This document shows positions 1 to 7,395 of a stretch of DNA of 64,000 bases, in pieces. Numbering within the stretch: the first letter of the stretch is position 1; every line of letters begins with the position of its first letter. This DNA is from Herbidospora daliensis (GTDB lineage: Bacteria > Actinomycetota > Actinomycetes > Streptosporangiales > Streptosporangiaceae): positions 1,062,898-1,126,897 of the forward strand of contig NZ_BBXF01000002.1 in the NCBI RefSeq assembly GCF_001570585.1, written 5' to 3'. The position numbers and the translations under genes are program-made. The notes below the pieces were generated by a model. It saw nothing but the letters and a program-made list of their open reading frames with translations, did no database searches and was not told the DNA's origin.

Positions 1-32
1 CTGCGGCTGCGCCGCGGACCGGCGTTCTTCCT

Positions 33-899
33 CTAACGCTTCTTGTAGTGGCGGCGCAGGGCCAGCCCCGCCGCCACGCCGCCCGCGACCGCGCCGGCCG
101 TCGCCGCGATGGGCAACCCGATCATGGTCGCCTTGCGGGTGGTGCGGAAGTCGCGCACCTGCCAGCCCCGCTGCCGGGCGTGCTCGCGCAGCTCGGTGTC
201 GGGGTTGATCGCGTAGGGGTGGCCGACCAGCGACAACATGGGCAGGTCGTTGGCCGAGTCGCTGTAGGCCGAGCAGCGGGTCAGGTCGAGCCCCTCACGC
301 CGGGCCAGCGCCCTGACGGCTTCGGCCTTGGCTGGGCCGTGCAGTAAATCGCCCACCAGGTGGCCGGTGTAGGCGCCGTCTTCGGTCTCGGAGACGGTGC
401 CGAGCGCGCCGGTCAGGCCGAGACGGCGGGCGATCACGTGGGCGAGCTCCACCGGCGTCGCGGTGACCAGCCACACCCGCTGACCCGCGTCGAGGTGGGC
501 CTGGGCCAGCGCGCGGGTGCCCGACCAGATGCGGTCGGCCATCACCTCGTCGTAGATCTCCTCGCCGAGCAGCACGACCTCGTCGACCTTCAGCCCGGCG
601 ACGAACGCCAGCGCCATCTCCTTGGCCTTGGCGACGTGGTCGGGGTTCTCGTTGCCGCGGACCCGGAACATCGCCTGCCCGACGGCGAACTTGACCAGGT
701 CGCCGGTGGTGAACAGGCCCCGGGCGGCCAGCCCTCGGGCGAAGTGGTAGATCGAGGCCCCGCGGACCATGGTGTTGTCGACGTCGAAGAACGCGGCGGC
801 CGTCGGATCGGGCTCGGCGCTCGGGGCCGGCAACGCGGCGGCGGCGGCCACCTCGCCCGCGAGTTCCGCCGCTTCGCGCCGTCTCAGTAGCCGCTTCAT
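33..899 (-). CDS. HAD superfamily subfamily IB phosphatase
   Basis: 288 aa. The DxDxT nucleophile motif (DVDNT, residues 39-43) follows a 30-residue Ala-rich leader. A later segment, [10 protein letters not shown], is the acidic motif that binds Mg2+ in SerB-like enzymes, so this is a HAD-IB phosphomonoesterase. The C-terminus has a hydrophobic Ala/Gly segment and a basic tail (RRHYKKR), suggesting attachment to the inner face of the membrane. The substrate cannot be read from sequence; phosphoserine-like or lipid-linked phosphate esters are the usual range. It lies downstream of rsbN on the same strand, an arrangement I recall from the Streptomyces bldN region. A role in development is only inferred. 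Confidence 0.85.
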   Translation of the reverse strand: MKRLLRRREAAELAGEVAAAAALPAPSAEPDPTAAAFFDVDNTMVRGASIYHFARGLAARGLFTTGDLVKFAVGQAMFRVRGNENPDHVAKAKEMALAFVAGLKVDEVVLLGEEIYDEVMADRIWSGTRALAQAHLDAGQRVWLVTATPVELAHVIARRLGLTGALGTVSETEDGAYTGHLVGDLLHGPAKAEAVRALARREGLDLTRCSAYSDSANDLPMLSLVGHPYAINPDTELREHARQRGWQVRDFRTTRKATMIGLPIAATAGAVAGGVAAGLALRRHYKKR

Positions 900-956
900 A
901 ACCTCCGAGCTTAACCGTTGAGCTCCCGTCGGCCGGTTGCCCGCGCGTGAACAGCG

Positions 957-1646
957 CTAGTTGCCGGCGGGGCCCGCGTACCCGTCGATGAGGCTCAGGT
1001 ACTCGGTCGCGATCTCGCGGTTCTCGGCGTCGAGCTTCGGCACCATCTTCTCGACGACCTTCTTCTGCTCCCGGGCGAACCGGCGCACCTTCGCGGGCGG
1101 CTTGGTCGGCTGTTTCACCTTCTCCAGCGCGAGCCGCGTGGTGCTGTCCATGTCCTCAAGGGTCTGCTCGATCAGTTCGGCGCGGTCGGGCGTGGCGGCC
1201 TTCAGCAGCTCGGCCGCCTCGGCGGCGCGCGAGCGGGCCACCGTCATCTGCCGGTCGGCGCGCTCGGCCTCGCCCCGGGTGAGGGTCAGCAGCGTCGACT
1301 CGGCCGCCCGCTTCAGCGGGTAGAGCACCTCGCCGGGACCGGAGGAATAGGTGACGGCCGCCACCGACATGGTCGCCGTGACCATGGCGCCGAGCGCCAG
1401 CCAGGGGCGCAGCCGCACCAGCAGGGGGATGCGCCGGATGCGCGGCCGGGCGTGGGCCGGCCCGGGGCGCCGCGGCGCGGCGCGTTCTTCCTGATGTGTA
1501 CGCAGCAACTCGGCCCGCAGCCCCTCGCGGAACTCGGCCCGGGGACCGGCGCCCTCGTGACCTGCGGCCTCACGGCGGCCGAGCTCCTCGAGCCGGGCGG
1601 CGACGCGCGCGGCACGCCGCATACGCGGAAGACGCCACCACCCCAT
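957..1646 (-). CDS. rsbN: RsbN-like anti-sigma factor (DUF5667 domain)
   Basis: 229 aa from ATG 1646. A cytoplasmic, charged N-terminal part (about 1-90) is followed by one membrane segment (RPWLALGAMVTATMSVAAV) and an extracytoplasmic helical DUF5667-type domain (GEVLYPLKRAAE, then RADRQMTVARSRAAEAAELL). In Streptomyces, RsbN sits beside BldN and holds it at the membrane. An ATG-like extension to 1694 exists but would overlap the -10 element of the BldN-type promoter at 1691-1718. Start 1646 has a GGGAG ribosome site at proper spacing. The name rests on gene order, domain and that promoter. Confidence 0.8.
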   Translation of the reverse strand: MGWWRLPRMRRAARVAARLEELGRREAAGHEGAGPRAEFREGLRAELLRTHQEERAAPRRPGPAHARPRIRRIPLLVRLRPWLALGAMVTATMSVAAVTYSSGPGEVLYPLKRAAESTLLTLTRGEAERADRQMTVARSRAAEAAELLKAATPDRAELIEQTLEDMDSTTRLALEKVKQPTKPPAKVRRFAREQKKVVEKMVPKLDAENREIATEYLSLIDGYAGPAGN

Positions 1647-1690
1647 CGCCAGAGCTCCCGCTCGAAGATCCACCCACCCCTGCGAATGGA

Positions 1691-1718
1691 CCAACGACGA
1701 CGCGTCGGAGTGGTTACG
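1691..1718 (-). promoter_or_regulatory. BldN-type ECF sigma promoter upstream of rsbN
   Basis: On the minus strand CGTAAC (1718-1713) is followed after exactly 16 bases by CGTTGG (1696-1691). As I recall it, the Streptomyces sigma-BldN consensus is CGTAAC-N16-CGTTGA, so one base differs. It lies just after the bldN stop and about 45 bases before the rsbN ATG, as expected for sigma-dependent induction of its own anti-sigma factor. Confidence 0.7.
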
Positions 1719-1727
1719 GGGCGTTTC

Positions 1728-2363
1728 TCAACTGAGATCTTTCGGCAGCGACCTGGCCAGCGCCTTGATGGCCCGGAACTGGAGGGCCTTGATCGCGCCG
1801 CTCTTCTTGCCCATCGCGGCGGCGGTCTCGGCGAGCGACATGCCGTACAGGAAACGCATGATCACGCACTCCTGCTGCTCGGGGCCGAGCTGCTGGACGG
1901 CGCGCATGACGTGCTCGTTCACCATGTTGGTGATCGCGGCGTTCTCGGGGATGTGGGGGCCGTCGAGCGGGGTGTCGAGGACCTCGGCCGTGGACACCTC
2001 AAGGCGGCTGCGGCCCGACTTGTAGTGGTCGGTGATCAGGTTGCGGGCGATGGTCACGAGCCAGGCGCCGAAGTCGCGGCCCTGCCAGGTGAAGTCGGAG
2101 ATGTTGCGCAGCGCGCGCAGGAACGTGTCGCTCGTCAGGTCTTCGGCGAGGGGGTGGGAGCCCACGCGGAAGAAGACGTACCGGTAGACGAGGTCGACGT
2201 ACCGGTCGTAGAGCTGCCCGAAGGCCTCGGTGTCGCCCGTCTTGGCGCGCAGCACCAGCGTGCGCATCTCGTCGAACTCGGGCGAGACCGCCTCGGGCGC
2301 TGACTGCAACGCTCCAGAGGTGACCGAAGGGGCCAGCCCGGCTAACGACCAACTGTTCAGCAT
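1728..2363 (-). CDS. bldN: ECF RNA polymerase sigma factor BldN
   Basis: 211 aa from ATG 2363; the reading frame is open further upstream but that part is not protein-like. Region 2 is clear (FGQLYDRYVDLVYRYVFFRV, AEDLTSDTFLRAL, FGAWLVTIARNLITDHY). Region 4 ends the protein (LGPEQQECVIMRFLYGMSLA, then a recognition helix around KKSGAIKALQFRAIKAL). In Streptomyces BldN directs genes for the hydrophobic aerial sheath (chaplins, rodlins). Here it neighbours its likely anti-sigma rsbN and lies near rex-hem as in S. coelicolor. The N-terminal 40 residues before region 2 resemble the BldN leader, which in Streptomyces is processed; processing here is not shown. Confidence 0.85.
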   Translation of the reverse strand: MLNSWSLAGLAPSVTSGALQSAPEAVSPEFDEMRTLVLRAKTGDTEAFGQLYDRYVDLVYRYVFFRVGSHPLAEDLTSDTFLRALRNISDFTWQGRDFGAWLVTIARNLITDHYKSGRSRLEVSTAEVLDTPLDGPHIPENAAITNMVNEHVMRAVQQLGPEQQECVIMRFLYGMSLAETAAAMGKKSGAIKALQFRAIKALARSLPKDLS

Positions 2364-2529
2364 CCGGATATCCCATGGGAGAGGGGAAGTCGGCGTGCTC
2401 GCCACTCTAGAAATCTCCCACAAATTACACAATGACGACCGTCTCTGTAATCCCTTCCGTAACGGACGCTTCCGACGGGTCCCGCTGGCTGGGCGTGTGG
2501 ACAGGGACAGGCCATAGAGTTGGTCCGTC

Positions 2530-4116
2530 ATGGAACTCGTTGTCGCAGTCATCGCGTTCGCGGGGGCGATCCTCGCCGCGGTCACCACAGGCGTCCTGGT
2601 CGGGCGGATCCGTGAGGAGTCCTCCGGCTGGCTCGTGGCGTGGGCGATCACCACGGTCGCGGTGTGCCTCGGGCTCGGCGCGATCGCCGTCGGCACCCTT
2701 CTCGGGTTCGGCCCCCTGACCTTCCGCGTGTTCCAGATCGGCGGCGCGCTGCTGGCGCCGTTGTGGCTGGCCGGTGGACTGATCCAGCTGCTCGCGGAGT
2801 CACGTTCCGCCCGGCTCGGCGGCTGGCTCCTGGCCGGCGGCCTGAGCTTCGTCGGCGCGGTCATCATGACCCTCGACCCGGTGCAGAGCGGCTTCAACAA
2901 GACGCTGCCGATCGCCAGCGACAAGTGGGACATCCCGCCCGAGTGGTTGCTGCGCGGCGTCCACGTGCTCGACCTGGTGATCCTCTTCGTCGCGCTGATC
3001 GTCGCGCTGATCCGGATGCGGTCGGGCGACGACTACGACGCCGACAACATGAACGCCACCGTCGTGCTGGCCCCCATCGGCATGGCCGCGATCGGCTCCC
3101 AGCTCTTCCTGGTGCAGGGCATCTTCGTGGCGGCGCTGCTGGCCGCGATCCCCGGCGGCCTCTGGTACGCCGTCAACCGCCCCCTCGCCCCCTACGACGA
3201 CGAAGACGAACCGGCGGCGGCGCCGCAGCAGGGCCCGCCGAGCGGTCCGATGCCGGTGCAGCCCCAGCAGCCGGTCTGGCAGGAGCAGAGCCTCGGCCGC
3301 CGCGTGGCCGGCCTGCAGCAGCAGCCGGCCGCCAACCCCATGACGGGCGCGATGGGCGGCCCGATGAGCAGCCCGATGAGCGCCCCCATGGGCGGCCCGC
3401 CGATGCCCACCACCGGTCCGCAACCGGCGGTCCCGCCGGCCCCCCGCTCGGGCCTCGGCGACCTGGTCGCCGAATACCGCGCCGGGGAACCGCAGGGCGG
3501 CGGCTTCGACTACGCCTCCCGCATGCAGCCCCCGCCGCCGCAGCAGCAGCCGCCCCAGCCGCCGCTGCCCCCCGACTACGGCGCCCCGGCGACCGGCACC
3601 TTCATGGCCGCCGACGCCTACAACCCCCAGGCCCCCGAATACGGCATGCCGGTGCCGCCCCCGACGGCCTCGACCGAGTTCCAGATGCCGAACACCGGGG
3701 TGCTCTACCCGGGCCAGGTGCAGGCCGCCCAGTCGATGGCCGCGGCGCAGGTCCCGGTGACGGCGACCGGATCGGTCCGGCCCTCACCCACGATCTACGG
3801 CATGCTGACCGTCTTCACCCTGATGGACGGCGCCGGCGAAGCCTTCGACAAGCTCGCCGAGGACACCGTCGAGCAGGTGCTCCGCAACGAGCCCGACACG
3901 CTCCTGTTCGTCTGCCACGGCGTGAAGTCGGCCCCGCTCCAGCGGCTGGTCTACGAGCTCTACCGCGACCAGACGGCCTTCCACGACCACCAGCGGCAGG
4001 CCCACATGGAGCGGTTCTCCACCGAGCGTCAGCCGCTGGTGCTGGCCACGAATGTGATCGAACTCACGGTCAACGCCGCGAAGGTCGTGCCGTTGCCCAC
4101 GACGTTCAAGATCTGA
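2530..4116 (+). CDS. Membrane protein with C-terminal ABM (quinol monooxygenase-like) domain
   Basis: 528 aa in three parts. Residues 1-215 hold about seven membrane helices, starting ELVVAVIAFAGAILAAVTTG. Residues 216-420 are a disordered Pro/Gln/Met/Gly-rich linker with repeated MGGPMSSPMS-like units. Residues 425-528 look like an antibiotic-biosynthesis-monooxygenase (ABM) ferredoxin-like domain (MLTVFTLMDGAGEAFDKLAE, YELYRDQTAFHDHQRQAHME). The C-terminal domain would face the cytoplasm. Such domains act on quinols or bind haem, which fits the nearby haem and Rex genes, but the fusion's function is unknown. It is divergent from bldN and overlaps the end of the glutaredoxin gene by 11 bases. 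Confidence 0.75.
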   Translation: MELVVAVIAFAGAILAAVTTGVLVGRIREESSGWLVAWAITTVAVCLGLGAIAVGTLLGFGPLTFRVFQIGGALLAPLWLAGGLIQLLAESRSARLGGWLLAGGLSFVGAVIMTLDPVQSGFNKTLPIASDKWDIPPEWLLRGVHVLDLVILFVALIVALIRMRSGDDYDADNMNATVVLAPIGMAAIGSQLFLVQGIFVAALLAAIPGGLWYAVNRPLAPYDDEDEPAAAPQQGPPSGPMPVQPQQPVWQEQSLGRRVAGLQQQPAANPMTGAMGGPMSSPMSAPMGGPPMPTTGPQPAVPPAPRSGLGDLVAEYRAGEPQGGGFDYASRMQPPPPQQQPPQPPLPPDYGAPATGTFMAADAYNPQAPEYGMPVPPPTASTEFQMPNTGVLYPGQVQAAQSMAAAQVPVTATGSVRPSPTIYGMLTVFTLMDGAGEAFDKLAEDTVEQVLRNEPDTLLFVCHGVKSAPLQRLVYELYRDQTAFHDHQRQAHMERFSTERQPLVLATNVIELTVNAAKVVPLPTTFKI

Positions 4117-4345
4117 GGGCCTGGCGCAGCCGGTTCTCGTCGACCCGCCAGTAGTCGTGCTGCACGCCGTCGACGAGTGTGACGGGAATCATCTCCCAGT
4201 ATTTCGCCAGGTCGGCGGGGTCCTGAGTGATGTCGCGTTCGTCCCATTCGACGCCGGTTTCGGCGGCCACGCGCTCGATGACGGCGCGGGCGTCGTCGCA
4301 CAGGTGGCAGCCGGGTTTGCCGAGCAGGGTGATGCGGTGAGCCAT
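4106..4345 (-). CDS. Glutaredoxin-like thiol-disulfide protein
   Basis: 79 aa from ATG 4345 (MAHRITLLGKPGCHLCDDAR). The redox motif CHLC sits after strand one, and the cis-Pro segment IPVTLVDG follows at the usual place, so the thioredoxin fold of the small actinobacterial glutaredoxin family is complete. It probably reduces protein or mixed disulfides in the cytoplasm with mycothiol or NrdH-type partners, which is an inference. A longer start at 4408 adds only non-conserved residues. It is convergent with the membrane-ABM gene and divergent from rex, so the 4346-4502 gap carries both promoters and the Rex operator. Confidence 0.85.
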   Translation of the reverse strand: MAHRITLLGKPGCHLCDDARAVIERVAAETGVEWDERDITQDPADLAKYWEMIPVTLVDGVQHDYWRVDENRLRQALRS

Positions 4346-4428
4346 ATGCCTACCGTATGGGGCGGATTCGGGACCGGCGGCCGCTCCTGACACCCTGGAA
4401 GGGAGCACGACAAGGGGGTCGCTCGACT

Positions 4429-4446
4429 TTGTGCATCACTTCACAA
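4429..4446. promoter_or_regulatory. Rex operator (ROP) in the rex-hem promoter region
   Basis: TTGTGCATCACTTCACAA matches the Rex operator TTGTGAA-N4-TTCACAA except at one base (C for A). Flanking T and A extend the dyad to 20 bp. It lies 57 bases before the rex GTG start, so rex probably represses itself and the hem genes when NAD+ is high and releases them when NADH accumulates. Confidence 0.9.
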
Positions 4447-4502
4447 AGGCACTAACCTGGAAAGCGGCCCCGAAACCGATTCCCCCTCAGGAGTGCCGGC
4501 CT

Positions 4503-5216
4503 GTGATCCGCCGAACCCCGCAACAACCGCGTGAACGCGGCATCCCCGACGCGACCGTCGCCCGGCTGCCGCTCTACCTGCGCGCGTTGAACGGTTTGGC
4601 CGAGCGGGCCGTAGCCACAGTCAGTTCCGAGGATCTTGCGGTGGCGGCGGGGGTCAATTCCGCCAAACTCCGCAAAGATCTGTCGCATCTGGGATCTTAT
4701 GGAACACGGGGCGTCGGCTATGACGTTCAGTACCTCATCTACCAGATCTCCCGCGAACTCGGCCTGACCCAGGACTGGGCGGTCGCGATCGTCGGAGTCG
4801 GAAACCTGGGCCGGGCCCTCGCCAACTACGGCGGGTTCGTCTCCCGGGGGTTCCGGGTGGCCGGGCTGCTCGACGCCGACCCGGAGGTCGTGGGCGACCA
4901 CATCGCCGGGCTCGTCGTGGAGCACAGCGACGAACTGGAATCGGTGATCGCCAAGCGGGGGGTGTCGATCGTGGTCATCGCGACTCCGGCGACCGCCGCG
5001 CAGGCGGTCTGCGACCGGGTCATCGCGTCCGGAGTGACGAGTATCTTGAACTTCGCCCCCGTCGTGCTCACGGTTCCTGCGGGCGTCGACGTCCGCAAGG
5101 TCGATCTGTCCATCGAACTGCAGATCCTCGCGTTCCACGAGCAGCGCAAGGTGAATGGGGGGCCCGCTGTGGTCGACGAGATCATGGGCGAGGAATGGGC
5201 GGGGGAGGTCTCATGA
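4503..5216 (+). CDS. rex: Redox-sensing transcriptional repressor Rex
   Basis: 237 aa from GTG 4503. The N-terminal winged helix (ATVARLPLYLRALNGLAERA, SSEDLAVAAGVNSAKLRKDL) is followed by a Rossmann NADH-binding domain (AIVGVGNLGRALANYGGF) and the C-terminal domain-swapped helix (LQILAFHEQRKV). Rex senses NADH/NAD+ and represses respiratory and haem genes. An upstream in-frame start at 4431 lies inside the Rex operator and is rejected. TGA overlaps the hemA ATG (ATGA), so rex-hemA-hemC-hemD form one translationally coupled operon, as in Streptomyces coelicolor. Confidence 0.97.
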   Translation: MIRRTPQQPRERGIPDATVARLPLYLRALNGLAERAVATVSSEDLAVAAGVNSAKLRKDLSHLGSYGTRGVGYDVQYLIYQISRELGLTQDWAVAIVGVGNLGRALANYGGFVSRGFRVAGLLDADPEVVGDHIAGLVVEHSDELESVIAKRGVSIVVIATPATAAQAVCDRVIASGVTSILNFAPVVLTVPAGVDVRKVDLSIELQILAFHEQRKVNGGPAVVDEIMGEEWAGEVS

Positions 5217-6493
5217 GTCTGCTGATCGTGGGGCTGAGCCACCGGAGCGCACCGGTCTCGGTGCTCGAACAGGTGACGATCTCCGGCGACGCCCTGGTGA
5301 AACTCCTCCACGACGTGCGGCAGGACGCCCACGTCGCCGAGGCCATGGTGGTCTCCACGTGCAACCGGGTCGAGGTCTACGCCGAGGTCGACCGGTTCCA
5401 CGGCGGGTTGTCGGCGATCACCACGCTGCTCGACCGCCACGCGGGGGCCGACCTGGCTCCGCATCTGTACGTCCACTACGAAGACCAGGCCGTCCACCAC
5501 CTCATGTCGGTGGCCTCCGGGCTCGACTCGATGGTGGTCGGCGAGGGCCAGATCCTCGGCCAGATCCGGGCCGCGCTGCGCCTGGCCCAGCAAGAAGACG
5601 CCGTCGGCTCGATCCTCAACGAGCTGGTCCAGCACGCCCTGCGGGTCGGCAAGCGCTCCCACAGCGAGACCGGCATCGACCGCGCGGGCGCCTCGCTGAT
5701 CGGCGTGGGCGTCACGCTGGCCGAGACCGTGATCGGGCCCATCGAGGGCCGCCGGGCGCTGGTCGTCGGGGCGGGCTCGATGAGCGCGCTGACCGCGGCG
5801 ACCCTCGCGCGGGCGGGCGTCACCGAGATCGTCATCGCCAACCGGACCTTCGAACGGGCCGAGCGGCTGGCCGAGACCGTCGGCGGCCGGGCCGTGCCGC
5901 TGTCGCAGGTCGCCGCCGAGCTCGCCACCGCCGACCTGGTCGTCTCCTGCGTCGGCGCGGGCACCCGCGTGATCACCCCTGAGATGATCCCGCCCCGCGA
6001 GGTCCCGCTGTTCCTGCTCGACCTCGCGCTGCCCCACGACGTCGACACCGCCGTCAGGGCGCTGCCCCTGGTCACCCTGGTCGACCTAGAGGACATGCAG
6101 CAGTCGGGCGCCGGGTCCGACGGCGGCCGGGCCGCCGACATCGCGGCCGTACGCCGGATCGTGGCCGACGAGGTCACCGCTTATCTCAACTCCGCCCGCG
6201 CGGCCAAGGTGACGCCTACTGTGGTGGCGCTGCGCAGTCGCGCGGCCCAGGTGGTCGAGTCGGAACTCGGCCGGCTCCACTCCCGCATGCCCGACCTCGA
6301 CGAGCGTCAGCGAGACGAAGTGGCACAGGCGGTCCGCCGGGTGGTAGACAAACTGCTCCACGAGCCGACTGTGCGTGTCAAACAGCTCGCCGCGTCTCCG
6401 GCAGGCGATCATTATGCGGAGGCGCTGCGCGAGCTGTTCAACCTGGACCCGAAGGCGCCCGACGCCGTTTCCCGGATGGAGATCGAGCAGTGA
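5213..6493 (+). CDS. hemA: Glutamyl-tRNA reductase
   Basis: 426 aa from ATG 5213, with a GGGGGAGG ribosome site. It reduces glutamyl-tRNA(Glu) with NADPH to glutamate-1-semialdehyde, the first C5-pathway step. The catalytic cysteine lies in STCNRVEVYAEV. The substrate pocket segment GLDSMVVGEGQILGQIR and the NADPH-binding GAGSMSALTA loop are intact, as is the C-terminal dimerisation helix. Length is normal for the family. It is coupled by 4-base overlaps to rex upstream and hemC downstream. Expression is likely set by the Rex operator at 4429. Confidence 0.97.
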   Translation: MSLLIVGLSHRSAPVSVLEQVTISGDALVKLLHDVRQDAHVAEAMVVSTCNRVEVYAEVDRFHGGLSAITTLLDRHAGADLAPHLYVHYEDQAVHHLMSVASGLDSMVVGEGQILGQIRAALRLAQQEDAVGSILNELVQHALRVGKRSHSETGIDRAGASLIGVGVTLAETVIGPIEGRRALVVGAGSMSALTAATLARAGVTEIVIANRTFERAERLAETVGGRAVPLSQVAAELATADLVVSCVGAGTRVITPEMIPPREVPLFLLDLALPHDVDTAVRALPLVTLVDLEDMQQSGAGSDGGRAADIAAVRRIVADEVTAYLNSARAAKVTPTVVALRSRAAQVVESELGRLHSRMPDLDERQRDEVAQAVRRVVDKLLHEPTVRVKQLAASPAGDHYAEALRELFNLDPKAPDAVSRMEIEQ

Positions 6494-7395
6494 ACCTGAG
6501 GCTGGGCACCCGCAAGAGCCTGATGGCGACCACGCAGTCGCAGCAGGTGGCGGACCGGCTGACCGAGCTCACCGGCCGCGGCGTCGACCTCGTCGGGATC
6601 ACCACCTTCGGCGACGTCTCCAAGGCACAGCTCTCCCAGCTCGGCGGTACCGGCGTGTTCGTCAGCGAGCTGCGCGAGAAGCTGGCCGCCGACGAGATCG
6701 ACTTCGCGGTCCACTCGCTGAAGGACCTGCCGACCACCCCCGACCCCCGGCTGGTCCTGGCCGCGATCCCGCTGCGCGACGACCCGCGCGACGCGCTCGT
6801 CGGCTCCCGCAAGCTGGCCGATCTGGCGCCCGGCTCCCGCGTCGGCACCGGCTCGCCCCGGCGCATCGCGCAGCTGCGGCTGCTGCGTCCCGACCTCGAC
6901 TACGTCCCGATCCGCGGCAACGCCGACACCCGGATCGGCAAGGTGACCTCCGGCGAGCTCGACGGCGTCGTGCTGGCCGCCGCCGGCCTCGCCCGGCTCC
7001 GGCGCGACGACGAGATCGCCTGCCTCTTCGACACCGACGAGATGCTGCCGGCCCCCGGCCAGGGCGCGCTCGCGGTGGAGTGCCGGGCCGACCGGCCCGA
7101 CCTGATCGAGCTTCTGAGCACGCTCGACGACGCGCGCACCCGCGACGCCGTCATCGCCGAGCGTGCGGTCCTCGCGGCGCTGGAGGCGGGCTGTTCGGCC
7201 CCCGTCGGCGCCTTCGCCGTCGATGACGGCCATGTGCTCACCCTGACCGCCACCGTGGTGTCCATCGACGGCGCCGCGGCGGTGCGGAAGTCCACCACCG
7301 GACCCATCTCCTCGGCCATGGAACTCGGGCGGGAGCTCGCGGCCACCATGATCGCGGAGGGGGCCGGGCAATTGATGGGAGAGCAGGCCCATTGA
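6490..7395 (+). CDS. hemC: Porphobilinogen deaminase (hydroxymethylbilane synthase)
   Basis: 301 aa from GTG 6490, overlapping the hemA stop. It joins four porphobilinogens into hydroxymethylbilane. The motifs RLGTRKSLMATTQSQQVAD and FAVHSLKDLPT (catalytic Asp region) are present, and EAGCSAPVGAFA carries the cysteine that binds the dipyrromethane cofactor. VGTGSPRRIAQL is the arginine-rich substrate segment. Length and domain order are normal. It is the third gene of the rex-hem operon, and its TGA overlaps the TTG start of hemD. Confidence 0.97.
   Translation: MNLRLGTRKSLMATTQSQQVADRLTELTGRGVDLVGITTFGDVSKAQLSQLGGTGVFVSELREKLAADEIDFAVHSLKDLPTTPDPRLVLAAIPLRDDPRDALVGSRKLADLAPGSRVGTGSPRRIAQLRLLRPDLDYVPIRGNADTRIGKVTSGELDGVVLAAAGLARLRRDDEIACLFDTDEMLPAPGQGALAVECRADRPDLIELLSTLDDARTRDAVIAERAVLAALEAGCSAPVGAFAVDDGHVLTLTATVVSIDGAAAVRKSTTGPISSAMELGRELAATMIAEGAGQLMGEQAH

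Noticed and set aside
2458-2485. Second CGTAAC hexamer upstream of the membrane-ABM gene
   Set aside because: No CGTTGA-like hexamer lies 16 bases downstream, so it is not a BldN promoter.
2364-2933. N-terminal extension of the sigma factor
   Set aside because: It crosses the divergent promoter region and part of the membrane-ABM gene; the sequence is Ser/Pro/Arg-rich and not sigma-like.
4431-4502. In-frame upstream extension of rex
   Set aside because: It begins inside the Rex operator and encodes residues unlike the family's N-terminus; GTG 4503 gives the usual length.
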